A stretch of DNA of 64,000 nucleotides from Pseudomonas sp. Irchel s3f7. Lineage in GTDB: Bacteria; Pseudomonadota; Gammaproteobacteria; Pseudomonadales; Pseudomonadaceae. Under the pieces are notes generated by a model. That model worked only from the letters and a program-made list of their open reading frames with translations, did no database searches and had not been told where the DNA came from. The first letter of the stretch is position 1. Every line of letters begins with the position of its first letter. A program made the translations under genes and the position numbers. This document shows, one piece after another, positions 53,328-62,795 of this stretch. Location of the stretch: assembly GCF_900187615.1 (NCBI RefSeq), contig NZ_FYDO01000004.1:124001-188000 (forward strand), read 5' to 3'.

Positions 53328-53505
53328 TTATAACTCCCGTGTGCGGAGACTTTTATTGGCAGCTTCGATTGGCAGCGTTCGGTGACCGCTTTATGGGCGA
53401 AAACCGAAGTGGCCGGCAGTCTAGAGTGGCAACGGGAGGGTAAATTGTGCTGAAGCGACAAAAAGTTACAGGGATGAGAACAGTATTTTGTGCGGTGTTT
53501 TCAGA

Positions 53506-53940
53506 TCAGCATTCGCAACCGATTGCAGCAACGGGCGATTTCAGCTCTTCGGTACTCAACGCAAACCCCTCATCCAGCCACCCGGTTACGCCGCCGATCA
53601 TCTCCTTGACCGGGTAACCCAATGCCGCCAGTTTCACCGCAGCCTTATTGGCACCATTACAGTGAGGCCCGGCGCAATAGACCACGAACAGGTTGTTTTT
53701 CGTGTAGCTCGCCAACCCTTCGGCCGTGAGCAGACGGCCCGGGATATTGATCGCGCCCGGCACATGACCGCGCTCGAACGCCAGCGGCCCACGCACATCC
53801 ACCAGAATGAAATCGACTTCACCGTGCTGCTGACTGGTATAGACGTCGGAACAATCGGTTTCGAAGGTCAGACGGTTGCTGAAATGCATCAGGGCGATGG
53901 CCGATGGGGCGGCGGGAATGTCGCGAACCAGGCTGGGCAT
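53506..53940 (-). CDS. Rhodanese-domain protein
   Basis: This 144-residue single-domain rhodanese has DFILVDVRGPLAFERGHVPGAINIP and the active loop FVVYCAGPHCNGANKAA, in which the loop Cys would carry the persulfide. WLDEGFAL near the end is typical. It ends with a CEC Cys pair. It is divergent from an FtrA-type regulator with about 100 bases between, a pairing repeated in many Pseudomonas; the regulator probably controls it. Confidence 0.9.
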   Translation of the reverse strand: MPSLVRDIPAAPSAIALMHFSNRLTFETDCSDVYTSQQHGEVDFILVDVRGPLAFERGHVPGAINIPGRLLTAEGLASYTKNNLFVVYCAGPHCNGANKAAVKLAALGYPVKEMIGGVTGWLDEGFALSTEELKSPVAAIGCEC

Positions 53941-54041
53941 GGGCAGTACTCCAAAGTGTCGTCAGGTGTGAGAAGACTTTATCCGTCCCGTTCTTCCCGC
54001 TACAGTGGCGCACAAGACACTAACCGGGAGTTTTCCGCCAA

Positions 54042-55016
54042 ATGCAACCCAACCCAGGATTGGTCGCGATTCTCGCCTACGACGGCCTTTGCACCTTCGA
54101 GTTCGGTATCGCCGTGGAAATCTTTGGCCTGGCACGCCCGGAATTCGAGTTCCCGTGGTATGCCCATCGCATCGTTGCCGTCGACCAAGGCCCGATGCGT
54201 GCCATGGGCGGCATCCAGGTGCTGGCCGATGGCGGCATGGAACTGCTCGCAGACGCCCGGACCATCATCATTCCCGGCTGGCGCGACCGCAGTGCGGCGG
54301 TGCCCGAGGAGTTGATCGCGGCGCTGCGCCAGGCTCATGCCCGAGGCGCGCGTTTGCTGTCGATTTGTTCCGGCGTGTTCGTGCTGGCCGCAACCGGTTT
54401 GCTCGACGGGCATGGCGCCACCACGCACTGGCGCTACACCACGGAGCTCGCCGAACGTTTTCCCAACATCCTGGTGGACCCGAACGTGCTCTATGTCGAC
54501 TCGGGCCAATTGATCACGTCCGCCGGCAGCGCTGCGGGCATCGATGCATGTTTGCACTTGGTGGCGCGGGATTTCGGCACGCAAGTGGCCAATGCCGTGG
54601 CGCGGCGGCTGGTGATGTCGCCGCAACGCACCGGTGGCCAGGCGCAATTCATTCCGACGCCGGTCAGTCCTACACCGCGCAGCGATCTTTCCCGCATCAT
54701 GCAGTGGGCGCGGGAGCGCCTGCACGAACCGCTTGAAGTGCGCGACCTGGCCAGCGAAGCGGCCATGAGCGAACGTACGTTCTTGCGCCGTTTTACCGAG
54801 GCCAGCGGCCAGTCCCCGAAAACCTGGCTGCAACATGAACGTCTGGGGCGCGCCCGCGAACTGCTGGAAAGCACCGATCAGAACACCGAGCAGATCGCCC
54901 AGCGCTGTGGTTATCGCTCGGTGGAAAGCTTCCGGGTGGCATTCCGTTCTGTGGTTGGCGTACCGCCGTCGGTGTATCGGGAGCGATTCGGGCGCGGTGT
55001 CAAAACCCTATCGTGA
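54042..55016 (+). CDS. ftrA: FtrA-type AraC-family transcriptional activator (DJ-1/PfpI domain plus HTH)
   Basis: This 324-residue GlxA-family regulator has an N-terminal DJ-1/PfpI domain (1-180: VAILAYDGLCTFEFGIAVEIF and RLLSICSGVFVLAATGLLDG with the nucleophile-type Cys) and a C-terminal AraC domain with two helix-turn-helices (VRDLASEAAMSERTFLRRF and TEQIAQRCGYRSVESFRVAF). The Cys suggests a small-molecule sensor rather than a protease. GGGAG precedes the ATG. It is divergent from the rhodanese gene; the usual name for this arrangement is ftrA. Confidence 0.88.
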   Translation: MQPNPGLVAILAYDGLCTFEFGIAVEIFGLARPEFEFPWYAHRIVAVDQGPMRAMGGIQVLADGGMELLADARTIIIPGWRDRSAAVPEELIAALRQAHARGARLLSICSGVFVLAATGLLDGHGATTHWRYTTELAERFPNILVDPNVLYVDSGQLITSAGSAAGIDACLHLVARDFGTQVANAVARRLVMSPQRTGGQAQFIPTPVSPTPRSDLSRIMQWARERLHEPLEVRDLASEAAMSERTFLRRFTEASGQSPKTWLQHERLGRARELLESTDQNTEQIAQRCGYRSVESFRVAFRSVVGVPPSVYRERFGRGVKTLS

Positions 55017-55024
55017 GGTGGCCC

Positions 55025-55786
55025 TTATTTCTCGGGTTTGCGCAGCAGATAGGTATCCATGATCCAGCCGTTGGCCTCTCGTGCAGCGTGGCGTACCCGC
55101 GCTATTTCGTCCTCCACGTCCTTGAGCTTGCCGCTGATCAGGATTTCATCCGGGGTGCCCAGGTAGGCGCCCCAATAAATGTCTGTCTCCTGGTCCGCCA
55201 CCTGACGGTAGGCATCCTGCGCATCCAGCATCACCACCACACTGTCGGCCTCTCCCGCCTGCCCTGCCGCCAGTCGTCGCCCGGTGGTGATCTCGACGGA
55301 TTGGCCGATCCGGTTCAGCGGCACCTTGTGTTGCGCCGTCAGGGCCTGGACGCTGGTGATGCCGGGGATCACCTCAAATTCGAAGGCGCAGACACCTGAC
55401 GCCAGAATCGCCTGCAAGATACGGATGGTGCTGTCGTACAACGCCGGGTCGCCCCAAACAAGGAAACCGCCGCACTGACCGTCAGCCATTTCCTCGTTGA
55501 TCAGGCGTTCGAAGGTTTGCTGTTTGGCCAGGTTCAGATCGTCGACACTGGTCTTGTAGTCCACGTCACCGCGCGCTCTTTCCGGGCTATGGGCCTCGAC
55601 AACGCGGTAGTCGCGGTCGGTGATGTAGCGCTCGCAGATCTCGCGGCGCCATTCGATCAACTGGTTTTTACTTTCGCCCTTTTCCATCAGGAAAAACACA
55701 TCGACCCGATTCAACGCCTTTACGGCTTGCATCGTGATGTAGTCCGGATTGCCCGCACCGATGCCGATGACCAATAGCTTTTTCAT
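55025..55786 (-). CDS. cobF: Precorrin-6A synthase (deacetylating)
   Basis: This 253-residue tetrapyrrole methyltransferase methylates C-1 and releases acetate in aerobic cobalamin synthesis. Features: LLVIGIGAGNPDYITMQAVKAL (SAM entry), GGFLVWGDPALYDSTIRIL, FEVIPGITSVQALTA and NGWIMDTYLLRKP. It overlaps the phosphatase gene upstream by 4 bases. cobF is often separate from the main cob cluster in Pseudomonas, so its isolation is not surprising. Confidence 0.95.
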   Translation of the reverse strand: MKKLLVIGIGAGNPDYITMQAVKALNRVDVFFLMEKGESKNQLIEWRREICERYITDRDYRVVEAHSPERARGDVDYKTSVDDLNLAKQQTFERLINEEMADGQCGGFLVWGDPALYDSTIRILQAILASGVCAFEFEVIPGITSVQALTAQHKVPLNRIGQSVEITTGRRLAAGQAGEADSVVVMLDAQDAYRQVADQETDIYWGAYLGTPDEILISGKLKDVEDEIARVRHAAREANGWIMDTYLLRKPEK

Positions 55787-56358
55787 TCAAGCGACTCCCC
55801 GGGATCCGTGCCCGCCAAGCGCAGCCGCCAACGACCCTGGAATCGCAATTCCACAGCCGACAGCGGTTCTACATCGATCAGATTGAACGATGCGCCTTGC
55901 AACACGTGCGTCAGCGCAGCACGAATGACAAAGGGATGGGTGATGGCAACGATGTGTCCCGGTGTCGATTGCACTGACGTCAGCCATGCACTCACGCGTT
56001 CGCAGAGCCGGGTCACCGACTCGCCACCGTGGGGTGCCGAATCGGGGTTCTCCAGCCAGTGCTGAAGGGCCTCGGGTTCGGTGTTTTGCAGTTCACCGAT
56101 GCGCACACCGCTCCAGCGCCCAAAATCGCAATCCTTCAGGGCTTCGATGATCTGCGGCGCGCTGCCGAACAATTCGGCGGTTTGCCGGGTTCGCAATTCG
56201 GGGCCGCACAGCAGGCGCGGGGCTCCCTTGAATTGAGTGCATCGGGATTGCTGCGCCGATTGCCAATCCATCTCCAACGGCTCGTCGGTAGGAAAGCGCG
56301 CCAATTTCTGTGCGACGGTTCGAGCGTGGCACATCAGAGTCAAACGGGTTGCCTGCAC
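55783..56358 (-). CDS. Histidine phosphatase superfamily protein (CobC-like), altered entry motif
   Basis: This 191-residue phosphoglycerate-mutase-like protein has the phospho-acceptor region as TLMCHARTVAQ, where the usual RHG reads CHA: the His is kept, the flanking Arg is replaced by Cys and Gly by Ala. The second histidine is present in VAITHPFVIRAALTH. ELRTRQTAELF and CDFGRWSGVRI fit the CobC-type phosphatases, which remove phosphate from alpha-ribazole-P in cobalamin synthesis. It is translationally coupled to cobF (ATGA). No clear cobalamin riboswitch was found upstream. Confidence 0.85.
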   Translation of the reverse strand: MQATRLTLMCHARTVAQKLARFPTDEPLEMDWQSAQQSRCTQFKGAPRLLCGPELRTRQTAELFGSAPQIIEALKDCDFGRWSGVRIGELQNTEPEALQHWLENPDSAPHGGESVTRLCERVSAWLTSVQSTPGHIVAITHPFVIRAALTHVLQGASFNLIDVEPLSAVELRFQGRWRLRLAGTDPGESLE

Positions 56359-56912
56359 AGGTCATCACTCTATAAACGGACGTTAAACGCCTTCACGCAA
56401 CGGGGCGTGCGCAATTGTGCCGTAGAAATGGTCATCCGGGCGTAATCGCCTTCGTCTTTTCAGCGTTCGCGGGTACCGGCTACTTGCCACTGACTCGGCT
56501 ATCTCCGACCCCAATTTAGGCAATACCCTACAAGGCTGATCTACGTTGACTGACTCCCCGTGGCACCGGGGGTTTCGCCCCATTTTTGGGCAGGGAGAAA
56601 CCCTGCAAAAATTAACTAGACAGGCCATACTCGATAAATAAATACTGCTTTCAATGAACGATTGAGGCACCCATCACGCCATCCAGCTAGAGCCCGGCAC
56701 CCTCTCTGCAACCCCGGAATATCGATCAGCGGTGGTGTTCAAGCTGACCAAAACTATCAATCCGCGCCAACACCGTTAAACGCAAAAAACACTTAAAAAA
56801 ACAGCGACACCTGAGCAAGAACAGATGACCGCCGATTTGACGTGAGTAAAAAACCGACAGTGATAGTCAGATTTGGCCCGGCGCCGAATCCATTGATACA
56901 AGGAGTGTCTCC
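56359..56912. other. Gene-free 550-base region
   Basis: The space between the divergent cobF-phosphatase operon and aruF holds no credible frame. GCCACTG occurs once (56487-56493) but not in a cobalamin-riboswitch context. The last 200 bases are A-rich (for example CGCAAAAAACACTTAAAAAA, about 56781-56800) and presumably hold the aruF promoter. Confidence 0.5.
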
Positions 56913-57929
56913 ATGCTGGTCTTGCGTCCAGTCGAGTTAGCCGACCTGCCCCAATTGCAGCGCCTGGCTCGTGAAAGCCTCGTGGGTGTAACGTCCCTGC
57001 CCGACGACTACGAACAATTGCACGAGAAGATTCGGCAGTCCTGTGCCTCATTCGAAAAAAACGTCCAGAGCCCTGGCCAGGAAAATTATTTCTTCGTCCT
57101 GGAAGACCCTGCGCAGCAACGCCTGTTGGGCTGCTCGGAAATCCTCGCCACCGCCGGGTTCAACGAACCGTTCTATAGCCTGCGCAACCGGCCGTTCACC
57201 AGCGCCTCGCGTGAATTGAACATCGAGCATGGCGTACCGACGCTGTCGTTGTGCCAGGATCTGAGTGGCCACACCCTCTTACGCGGTTTCCACATCGACA
57301 AGAGCCTGGAACGCACGCCACATTCCGAGCTCCTGTCGCGTGCGCGCTTGTTGTTTATCGCCGCCCACACGCAACGTTTCGCCGCCGCAGTGATCACTGA
57401 AATTGTCGGCTACAGCAACGATGAAGGGCACTCGCCGTTCTGGGATGCCATCGGCAAACACTTCTTCGATTTGCCCTACGTCGAGGCCGAACGACTTTGC
57501 GGTCTGGAAAGCCGGTCTTTTCTCGCCGAACTGATGCCGCATTACCCCCTCTACGTGCCCATGCTGCCCCAGGCGGCACAGGACTGCATCGGTCAAATCC
57601 ATCCCGATGGCCAGGAAGCCTTCGATATCCTCGAACGAGAAGGCTTTGAGACCAACAGCTACGTTGACCTTTTCGACGCAGGTCCAACGCTGTTCGCGCG
57701 CACGTTGACGATCCGCTCAATCGTCCAGAGCACCTCGGGGCTTGTCCGACCGGGTACTTGCATTGATGCCCGGGGTCACTATCTGTTCAGTAATGATTCA
57801 TTGAAAAACTACCGTGCCATCGTCGCCGAGCTCGACTACACCGCCGGGCAGCCTGTCATTCTGGACGCGGCCATGTGCTCAGCGCTGAAGGCCACCGAAG
57901 GCAGCGAAATCAGGCTGATCCCGCTGTGA
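56913..57929 (+). CDS. aruF: Arginine N-succinyltransferase, alpha-type subunit (orphan copy)
   Basis: This 338-residue AstA-family GNAT enzyme has LVLRPVELADLPQLQRLARE at the N-terminus, EILATAGFNEPFYSLRNRPF, LLSRARLLFIAAHTQRF and FWDAIGKHFFDLPYVEAERL, as in AruF. It transfers succinyl from succinyl-CoA to arginine or ornithine. In P. aeruginosa aruF-aruG sit between aruC and aruD; here neither neighbour is present, so this pair is likely a second copy. The C-terminal portion is more diverged from AruF than the centre. AAGGAG precedes the ATG. Confidence 0.87.
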   Translation: MLVLRPVELADLPQLQRLARESLVGVTSLPDDYEQLHEKIRQSCASFEKNVQSPGQENYFFVLEDPAQQRLLGCSEILATAGFNEPFYSLRNRPFTSASRELNIEHGVPTLSLCQDLSGHTLLRGFHIDKSLERTPHSELLSRARLLFIAAHTQRFAAAVITEIVGYSNDEGHSPFWDAIGKHFFDLPYVEAERLCGLESRSFLAELMPHYPLYVPMLPQAAQDCIGQIHPDGQEAFDILEREGFETNSYVDLFDAGPTLFARTLTIRSIVQSTSGLVRPGTCIDARGHYLFSNDSLKNYRAIVAELDYTAGQPVILDAAMCSALKATEGSEIRLIPL

Positions 57930-57978
57930 TTACGGACCGCTCCCGACACCCGAGCACGCATGAAAAAGGAACTTCAGC

Positions 57979-59013
57979 ATGATTGTCCGCCCGGTTCAGA
58001 TCACCGACCTGCCCGCTCTGATGGCGTTGGTGGGTCATGCGGAAACAGGGCTCAGCAACCTGCCGTTCAACGAAGAACGCCTGGCCCACAAGATCCGCTG
58101 GGCCCAGCGGGCTTTCGCCGAGCAGGTCGATCGTGCCGATGCCGACTACCTGTTTGTGCTCGAAGATGACGATCAGCAAGTCGTGGGCGTGAGCGCGTTG
58201 ACGGGTGGAATCGGTCTGCGAGAACCTTGGTACAACTATCGGGTCGGGCTCACGGTGAGTGAGTCGCCCGACCTTGGCATCCAGCGCCAGCTTCCGACCC
58301 TGTTCCTGAGCAATGAAATGACCGGGCAATCGGAAATCCATTCGTTGTACCTGCACCCCGATGAACGCCGTGGAAGTAACGGTCGTTTGCTTTCCCTGGG
58401 GCGCTTACTGTTTGTGGCCGAATTTACACACCTGTTCGGTGACAAACTGATCGCTGAACTGCGGGGCAGTGCTGACGAACACGGCTGTTCACCGTTCTGG
58501 GACAGCGTGGGCCGCCACTTCTTCAAGATGGATTTCGGCCACGCCGAGCAATTGTCAGAACTGGGCAACAAATCCTTCATCGCCGAACTGATGCCGCGCC
58601 AACCGCTCTATACCTGCCTGCTGACCGAACAAGCCCAGGCGGTGATCGGCAAGGCCCACCCCCATACCGAACACGCTTTGAAAATCCTCGCCGCCGAGGG
58701 TTTTGCCCATAAGGGCTACATCGATATTTTCGACGCCGGCCCCGTCATCGAAGCCCCGATTTCGAGCATCCGCACCGTGCGCGAGAGTCAAAACCTGATA
58801 CTGGACATCGGCACTCCGGACGATCAGGCACCGGAGTGGCTCATCCACAACCGGCGCCTGGAAAACTGCCGCATCACCAGCGCCCGGGCACGATTGGCGG
58901 GCGGAACGCTGATCGTTGACCGACTGACCGCCAAGCGCCTGCAACTGCAACCGGGGGACTCGGTGCGCGCGGTACAGCTGCTCAAGCAACAGCCCCGGGC
59001 CGTGGCGGCGTAA
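57979..59013 (+). CDS. aruG: Arginine/ornithine N-succinyltransferase, beta-type subunit (orphan copy)
   Basis: This 344-residue AstA-family protein starts MIVRPVQITDLPALMALVGH, and has ETGLSNLPFNEERLAHKI, GIGLREPWYNYRVGLTVSES, ATLFLSNEM-like PTLFLSNEMTGQSEIHSLYL and FWDSVGRHFFKMDFGHAEQL, matching AruG closely. It probably forms a heteromer with the upstream gene product, 49 bases away. AAAAAGGAA precedes the ATG. The next gene is an unrelated oxaloacetate decarboxylase, not aruD. Confidence 0.9.
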   Translation: MIVRPVQITDLPALMALVGHAETGLSNLPFNEERLAHKIRWAQRAFAEQVDRADADYLFVLEDDDQQVVGVSALTGGIGLREPWYNYRVGLTVSESPDLGIQRQLPTLFLSNEMTGQSEIHSLYLHPDERRGSNGRLLSLGRLLFVAEFTHLFGDKLIAELRGSADEHGCSPFWDSVGRHFFKMDFGHAEQLSELGNKSFIAELMPRQPLYTCLLTEQAQAVIGKAHPHTEHALKILAAEGFAHKGYIDIFDAGPVIEAPISSIRTVRESQNLILDIGTPDDQAPEWLIHNRRLENCRITSARARLAGGTLIVDRLTAKRLQLQPGDSVRAVQLLKQQPRAVAA

Positions 59014-59147
59014 CCAGCCGGCATCGGTCTCAATCTGTCCCGGCCTGCAAATTCGTCATCATTCTCCACCCGTTCGCGTGATAGCCTTTTGTTCCTTCGG
59101 CGTTGACACTTTTGCTCAAGCCCTTCCATTCCATTGGTGGAACTCAT

Positions 59148-60017
59148 ATGTCCAGGCTTTCTCATCAAGATTTGCGCCGCAATTTTCGCCAGCTGTTCGC
59201 TTCCAAAACCTGCTACCACACCGCCTCGGTTTTCGACCCGATGTCGGCCCGTATTGCGGCGGACCTGGGGTTCGAAGTCGGCATCCTCGGCGGCTCGGTC
59301 GCCTCGTTACAAGTGCTGGGCGCTCCTGACTTTGCCTTGATCACCCTCAGCGAATTCGCTGAGCAGGCCACCCGCATCGGCCGCGTCGCTCAATTGCCGG
59401 TGATTGCCGATGCCGACCACGGTTACGGCAACGCACTCAATGTCATGCGCACCATCGTCGAACTCGAACGCGCCGGCATCGCCGCCCTGACCATCGAAGA
59501 TACCTTGCTGCCCGCCCAGTTCGGCCGCAAATCCACCGACCTGATCACCGTCGCCGAGGGTGTCGGCAAGATTCGCGCCGCGCTGGAAGCCAGGGTCGAC
59601 TCGGAAATGGCAATCATCGCCCGAACCCACGCGGGCATTCTGCCGGTCCAGGAAATCATCAGCCGCACCCAGCAATATCAGGCTGCCGGAGCGGACGGGA
59701 TTTGCATGGTCGGGGTCAAGGATTTCGATCACCTGGAGCAGATCGCCGAGCACCTGAGCGTCCCGCTGATGCTGGTGACCTACGGCAACCCGTTGCTACG
59801 CGACGATCAACGCCTGGCAGAACTGGGTGTACGCGTGACCATCGACGGCCACGGCGCCTACTTCGCCGCGATCAAGGCCACTTACGACAGCCTGCGTGAG
59901 CAACGACAGATCTTCACTCAGGGGGCGGATCTGAGCGCGACCGAGCTTACCCATACCTATACGCAGCCTGAGGAATACATCCGCTGGGCAGAGGAATTCA
60001 TGCAAGTCAAAGAGTAA
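59148..60017 (+). CDS. Oxaloacetate decarboxylase of the PEP mutase / isocitrate lyase superfamily
   Basis: This 289-residue enzyme matches P. aeruginosa PA4872, which decarboxylates oxaloacetate to pyruvate. Shared stretches: [56 protein letters not shown] (metal Asp residues), [16 protein letters not shown] and [15 protein letters not shown] at the end. PA4872 lacks lyase activity on isocitrate because the gating loop differs; the same loop is seen here. ATG 59148 is used because GGTGGA lies upstream and the length (289) then fits. It may balance oxaloacetate and pyruvate during amino-acid growth. Confidence 0.94.
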   Translation: MSRLSHQDLRRNFRQLFASKTCYHTASVFDPMSARIAADLGFEVGILGGSVASLQVLGAPDFALITLSEFAEQATRIGRVAQLPVIADADHGYGNALNVMRTIVELERAGIAALTIEDTLLPAQFGRKSTDLITVAEGVGKIRAALEARVDSEMAIIARTHAGILPVQEIISRTQQYQAAGADGICMVGVKDFDHLEQIAEHLSVPLMLVTYGNPLLRDDQRLAELGVRVTIDGHGAYFAAIKATYDSLREQRQIFTQGADLSATELTHTYTQPEEYIRWAEEFMQVKE

Positions 60018-60044
60018 TGGCGATCGTTGGAGCCTGGTTTTTGC

Positions 60045-61118
60045 TCACACCGAATCCGTCACTTCATGTCGCGGCCAGTCACAATCGCAACAGATAACCC
60101 GATTGCGCCCGGTTGTCTTGGCCTCATACAGCGCCTGGTCGGCGTCGTTGAGCCATAGCGTCGCGTCAGTATGGTCGGAATTGAACGCTGCCAGGCCAAT
60201 GCTCAAGCTGACTTCCAGCGCCGGACTCTGCTCATAGCCCAGGGTGGAGAATCGGTCGCGCAGTGCATCCATGACCGTCGCGGCTCGGTTCAGCGGCAAA
60301 TCCGGAAGGATCACGCAGAACTCATCACCGCCATAACGCCCGGCCACATCGGTTGCCCGCAGGTTCTGCTTGAGCATTTTGCTCAGCTGGCGCAGCACGA
60401 TATCTCCGGCGACGTGGCCGTAGGTGTCATTGATGGCTTTGAAATGGTCGATGTCGATCAGCGCAATCGCCCCACCTTTTTGCTGGCGTTTGCAGCGCTG
60501 GAACTCGACTTCCAGTTGATCTTTCCAGGTCCCGTGATTGAGCAACCCCGTGAGGCTGTCGGTGCGGCTCAGTGCCAGCAGTTCACGCTTTTGCCGGCCA
60601 AGGGTGTGCGCCTGCCGGAAGCAGATCCAGCCCAGTGCCAGCGGGTACAGGCACAACAAGGGTAAACAGGCATAGAGCTGCAGCGCACTGGTGGCGGGTA
60701 TAAAGGCCGGGGAGAAAATCAGAACCCCAACGCCCATACCCAGCAGCTGCGCAGCCGTGCCCACCAATAGAAAGCGCGGGCCGCCAATGGAGACATTGTT
60801 CATTGCCATCATGGAGACGGTGGTGGCGCTGGGCAGCGGATTGAACTGCATGGCAGCGATCCAGAAGCCGCCAAGAAAGGAATCGATCAGCAAGTTTCGG
60901 TATTCGGCGTGATACGGCACCCTGGCCCGACGCGCCCATTGGTAAGCCAGATGTGGCCACAGCAGGCCATTGAACAACATCAATCCCCAGACCCACGGTG
61001 CCGGGTCGAGTGGATACATCGCCGCGCTCACGCACACCAAACCGAGGGCAATCCCCAGGATTCGCGATGTGTAGAGCCTCCTGGCCAGTGAAAGTCCCTT
61101 TCCTCCCGTTTTTTCCAT
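60045..61118 (-). CDS. Diguanylate cyclase, MASE2-GGDEF
   Basis: This 357-residue protein has a MASE2 membrane sensor (residues 10-175; RRLYTSRILGIALGLVCVSA, LYPLALGWICFRQAHTLG) with about six helices, then a GGDEF domain. The active-site motif GRYGGDEF and the inhibitory RxxD (RATD, five residues before GGDEF) are both intact, so it should make cyclic di-GMP and be product-inhibited. MASE2-GGDEF is the arrangement of AdrA/DgcC, which controls cellulose in enterics; here the locus has no cellulose gene. The alginate-type locus is 55 kb away, so any link is open. Confidence 0.93.
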   Translation of the reverse strand: MEKTGGKGLSLARRLYTSRILGIALGLVCVSAAMYPLDPAPWVWGLMLFNGLLWPHLAYQWARRARVPYHAEYRNLLIDSFLGGFWIAAMQFNPLPSATTVSMMAMNNVSIGGPRFLLVGTAAQLLGMGVGVLIFSPAFIPATSALQLYACLPLLCLYPLALGWICFRQAHTLGRQKRELLALSRTDSLTGLLNHGTWKDQLEVEFQRCKRQQKGGAIALIDIDHFKAINDTYGHVAGDIVLRQLSKMLKQNLRATDVAGRYGGDEFCVILPDLPLNRAATVMDALRDRFSTLGYEQSPALEVSLSIGLAAFNSDHTDATLWLNDADQALYEAKTTGRNRVICCDCDWPRHEVTDSV

Positions 61119-61319
61119 AGGGCCTCTGTGCCACTGAACGGAATCCGATAAAACCGGGGTTGCGTGTGTGCTGGAGTCTATCAGGGCGAATTTAAATAGC
61201 CATCACCGATCAGACGGGCTGAATACCCGGGCATTTCGCCAGGCACAGGTGCCTGCCGATGCACGCAGAAGCAGCTATACATGAAGGAAGGGTTGATCAA
61301 TGACGATAGGCGGAGGCGC

Positions 61320-62774
61320 ATGCAGACCTTTCAAGTGTTGATCATCGGCAGCGGATTTGGCGGGCAGTGCGCCGCGATCAATTTGCTCAAGGCCGGCATC
61401 GATGATTTTCGCCTGCTGGAACGGCGGGATTTCTTCGGCGGCACCTGGTGCCAGAACACCTACCCCGGTGCAGCCGTCGACGTCCCCTCCCCCCTGTATT
61501 CGCTGTCCTTTGCGCCTTTTCTCTGGACGCAAATGTTCGCCGGGCAGGCAGAGCTGCACCGCTACACACATCATGTCGTGGAACACTTCGGCCTGCGGGA
61601 CAAGGTGGAGCTGGGCGCCAACGTCGAAGGCATCGAATGGGACGACGCCAATAAGCACTGGACTGTGCGCACTGCGGGCAAAGGCATGTTTTGCGCGCGA
61701 TTCCTGATCAATGCCACAGGCCCGCTGAGCCAACCGGTCATTCCGCACTTCGAGGGCCGGGAGCGTTTTCAGGGCAAGACATTTCACACCAACCGTTGGG
61801 ACCATGCCTACGACTATCGCCACAAGCGCGTGGCGATCATCGGCAGCGGCGCCAGCGCTGCCCAAGTGATTCCGGCCATTGCCCCGGACGTCGAGCACTT
61901 GCACGTGTTCCAGCGCACACCGCATTGGGTACTGCCCAGAGCCGACCGCACCTTCGGTCGTTTCCAGCGCTGGCTGCTCGGGCTCAAACCGGCCTACACA
62001 CTGCTGCGCTGGATGATCTACTGGCAATTCGAAACGCGGGTCATTGCCTTCAAGTATTCGAAACCGGCCGTGCGCATGGTCCAGCATCAAGCGCTACGCT
62101 TCCTCAAGCGCCAGGTGCCGGACGCCGAGCTACGGCGCAAGCTGACACCGGACTACACCATCGGCTGCAAACGGGTGATCCTGTCCAGCACGCTGTACCC
62201 GGCGCTGGGCCGGTCAAACGTCACGCTGCACAACCAGGAACAAGGCATCGCCTCCCTCGATGAGACCGGCATCGTCACCCGGGATGGCCAGCACATCGAC
62301 GTGGATTTGATCGTCTGGTCCACCGGCTATGATGCTACTGACGGGGTGATTTCCTACCCGGTAACGGGAAAAAACGGCAACCGACTCAAGGATGTGTGGG
62401 CGCAATACCCTCGGGCCTACCTCGGCACCGCCCTGCCGGACTTTCCCAACCTGTTCATCGTTACCGGCCCCAACACCGGAATCGGCCATACATCGGCGCT
62501 GTTCATCATCGAATCCCAGATGAATTACATCCTCGATTGCATTCGTACCTTGAACGCACAAGGTTTAAGCAGCATCGAAGTTCGACCCGAAGCAGAACGT
62601 ACCTACACTGAAATGATCCACCGTGAAATGGAACGCACGGTGTGGAAGTCAGGAGGTTGCCACAGTTGGTATCAAAGCAAGAGCGGTCATGTGATCGCCA
62701 TGTTTCCAGGGTTCAGCTTCAGCTTTCATCGCTTGACCCGGGTACTGAAACCCGCCGATCACATTTTGTCCTGA
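61320..62774 (+). CDS. Flavin-containing Baeyer-Villiger monooxygenase
   Basis: This 484-residue protein has two Rossmann motifs (LIIGSGFGGQCAAINL near residue 6 and VAIIGSGASAAQVIPA near 178) and the type I BVMO fingerprint FQGKTFHTNRWDHA. FFGGTWCQNTYPGAAVDVPS is typical too. It inserts oxygen next to a ketone carbonyl with NADPH and O2, giving an ester. ATG 61320 is preferred because GGAGG lies 6 bases upstream; an earlier ATG at 61281 adds 13 residues. The next gene is an alpha/beta hydrolase that could open the ester or lactone. Confidence 0.92.
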   Translation: MQTFQVLIIGSGFGGQCAAINLLKAGIDDFRLLERRDFFGGTWCQNTYPGAAVDVPSPLYSLSFAPFLWTQMFAGQAELHRYTHHVVEHFGLRDKVELGANVEGIEWDDANKHWTVRTAGKGMFCARFLINATGPLSQPVIPHFEGRERFQGKTFHTNRWDHAYDYRHKRVAIIGSGASAAQVIPAIAPDVEHLHVFQRTPHWVLPRADRTFGRFQRWLLGLKPAYTLLRWMIYWQFETRVIAFKYSKPAVRMVQHQALRFLKRQVPDAELRRKLTPDYTIGCKRVILSSTLYPALGRSNVTLHNQEQGIASLDETGIVTRDGQHIDVDLIVWSTGYDATDGVISYPVTGKNGNRLKDVWAQYPRAYLGTALPDFPNLFIVTGPNTGIGHTSALFIIESQMNYILDCIRTLNAQGLSSIEVRPEAERTYTEMIHREMERTVWKSGGCHSWYQSKSGHVIAMFPGFSFSFHRLTRVLKPADHILS

Positions 62775-62795
62775 TCAGCAGTAGGGAGACGCGAA

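Noticed and set aside
56480..56500. GCCACTG in the cobF-side intergenic region as a cobalamin riboswitch
   Set aside because: The rest of the riboswitch core (the GGAA and GCCGG arms) could not be found around it on either strand, and it is on the wrong strand for the cobF-phosphatase operon.
56540..56580. TGGCAC-like element as a sigma-54 promoter for aruF
   Set aside because: The -12 TTGC element is missing at the required spacing.
56790..56810. ArgR-type site (TGTCGC on the minus strand) upstream of aruF
   Set aside because: The second half of the motif is off by one base in spacing, so the match is no better than chance.
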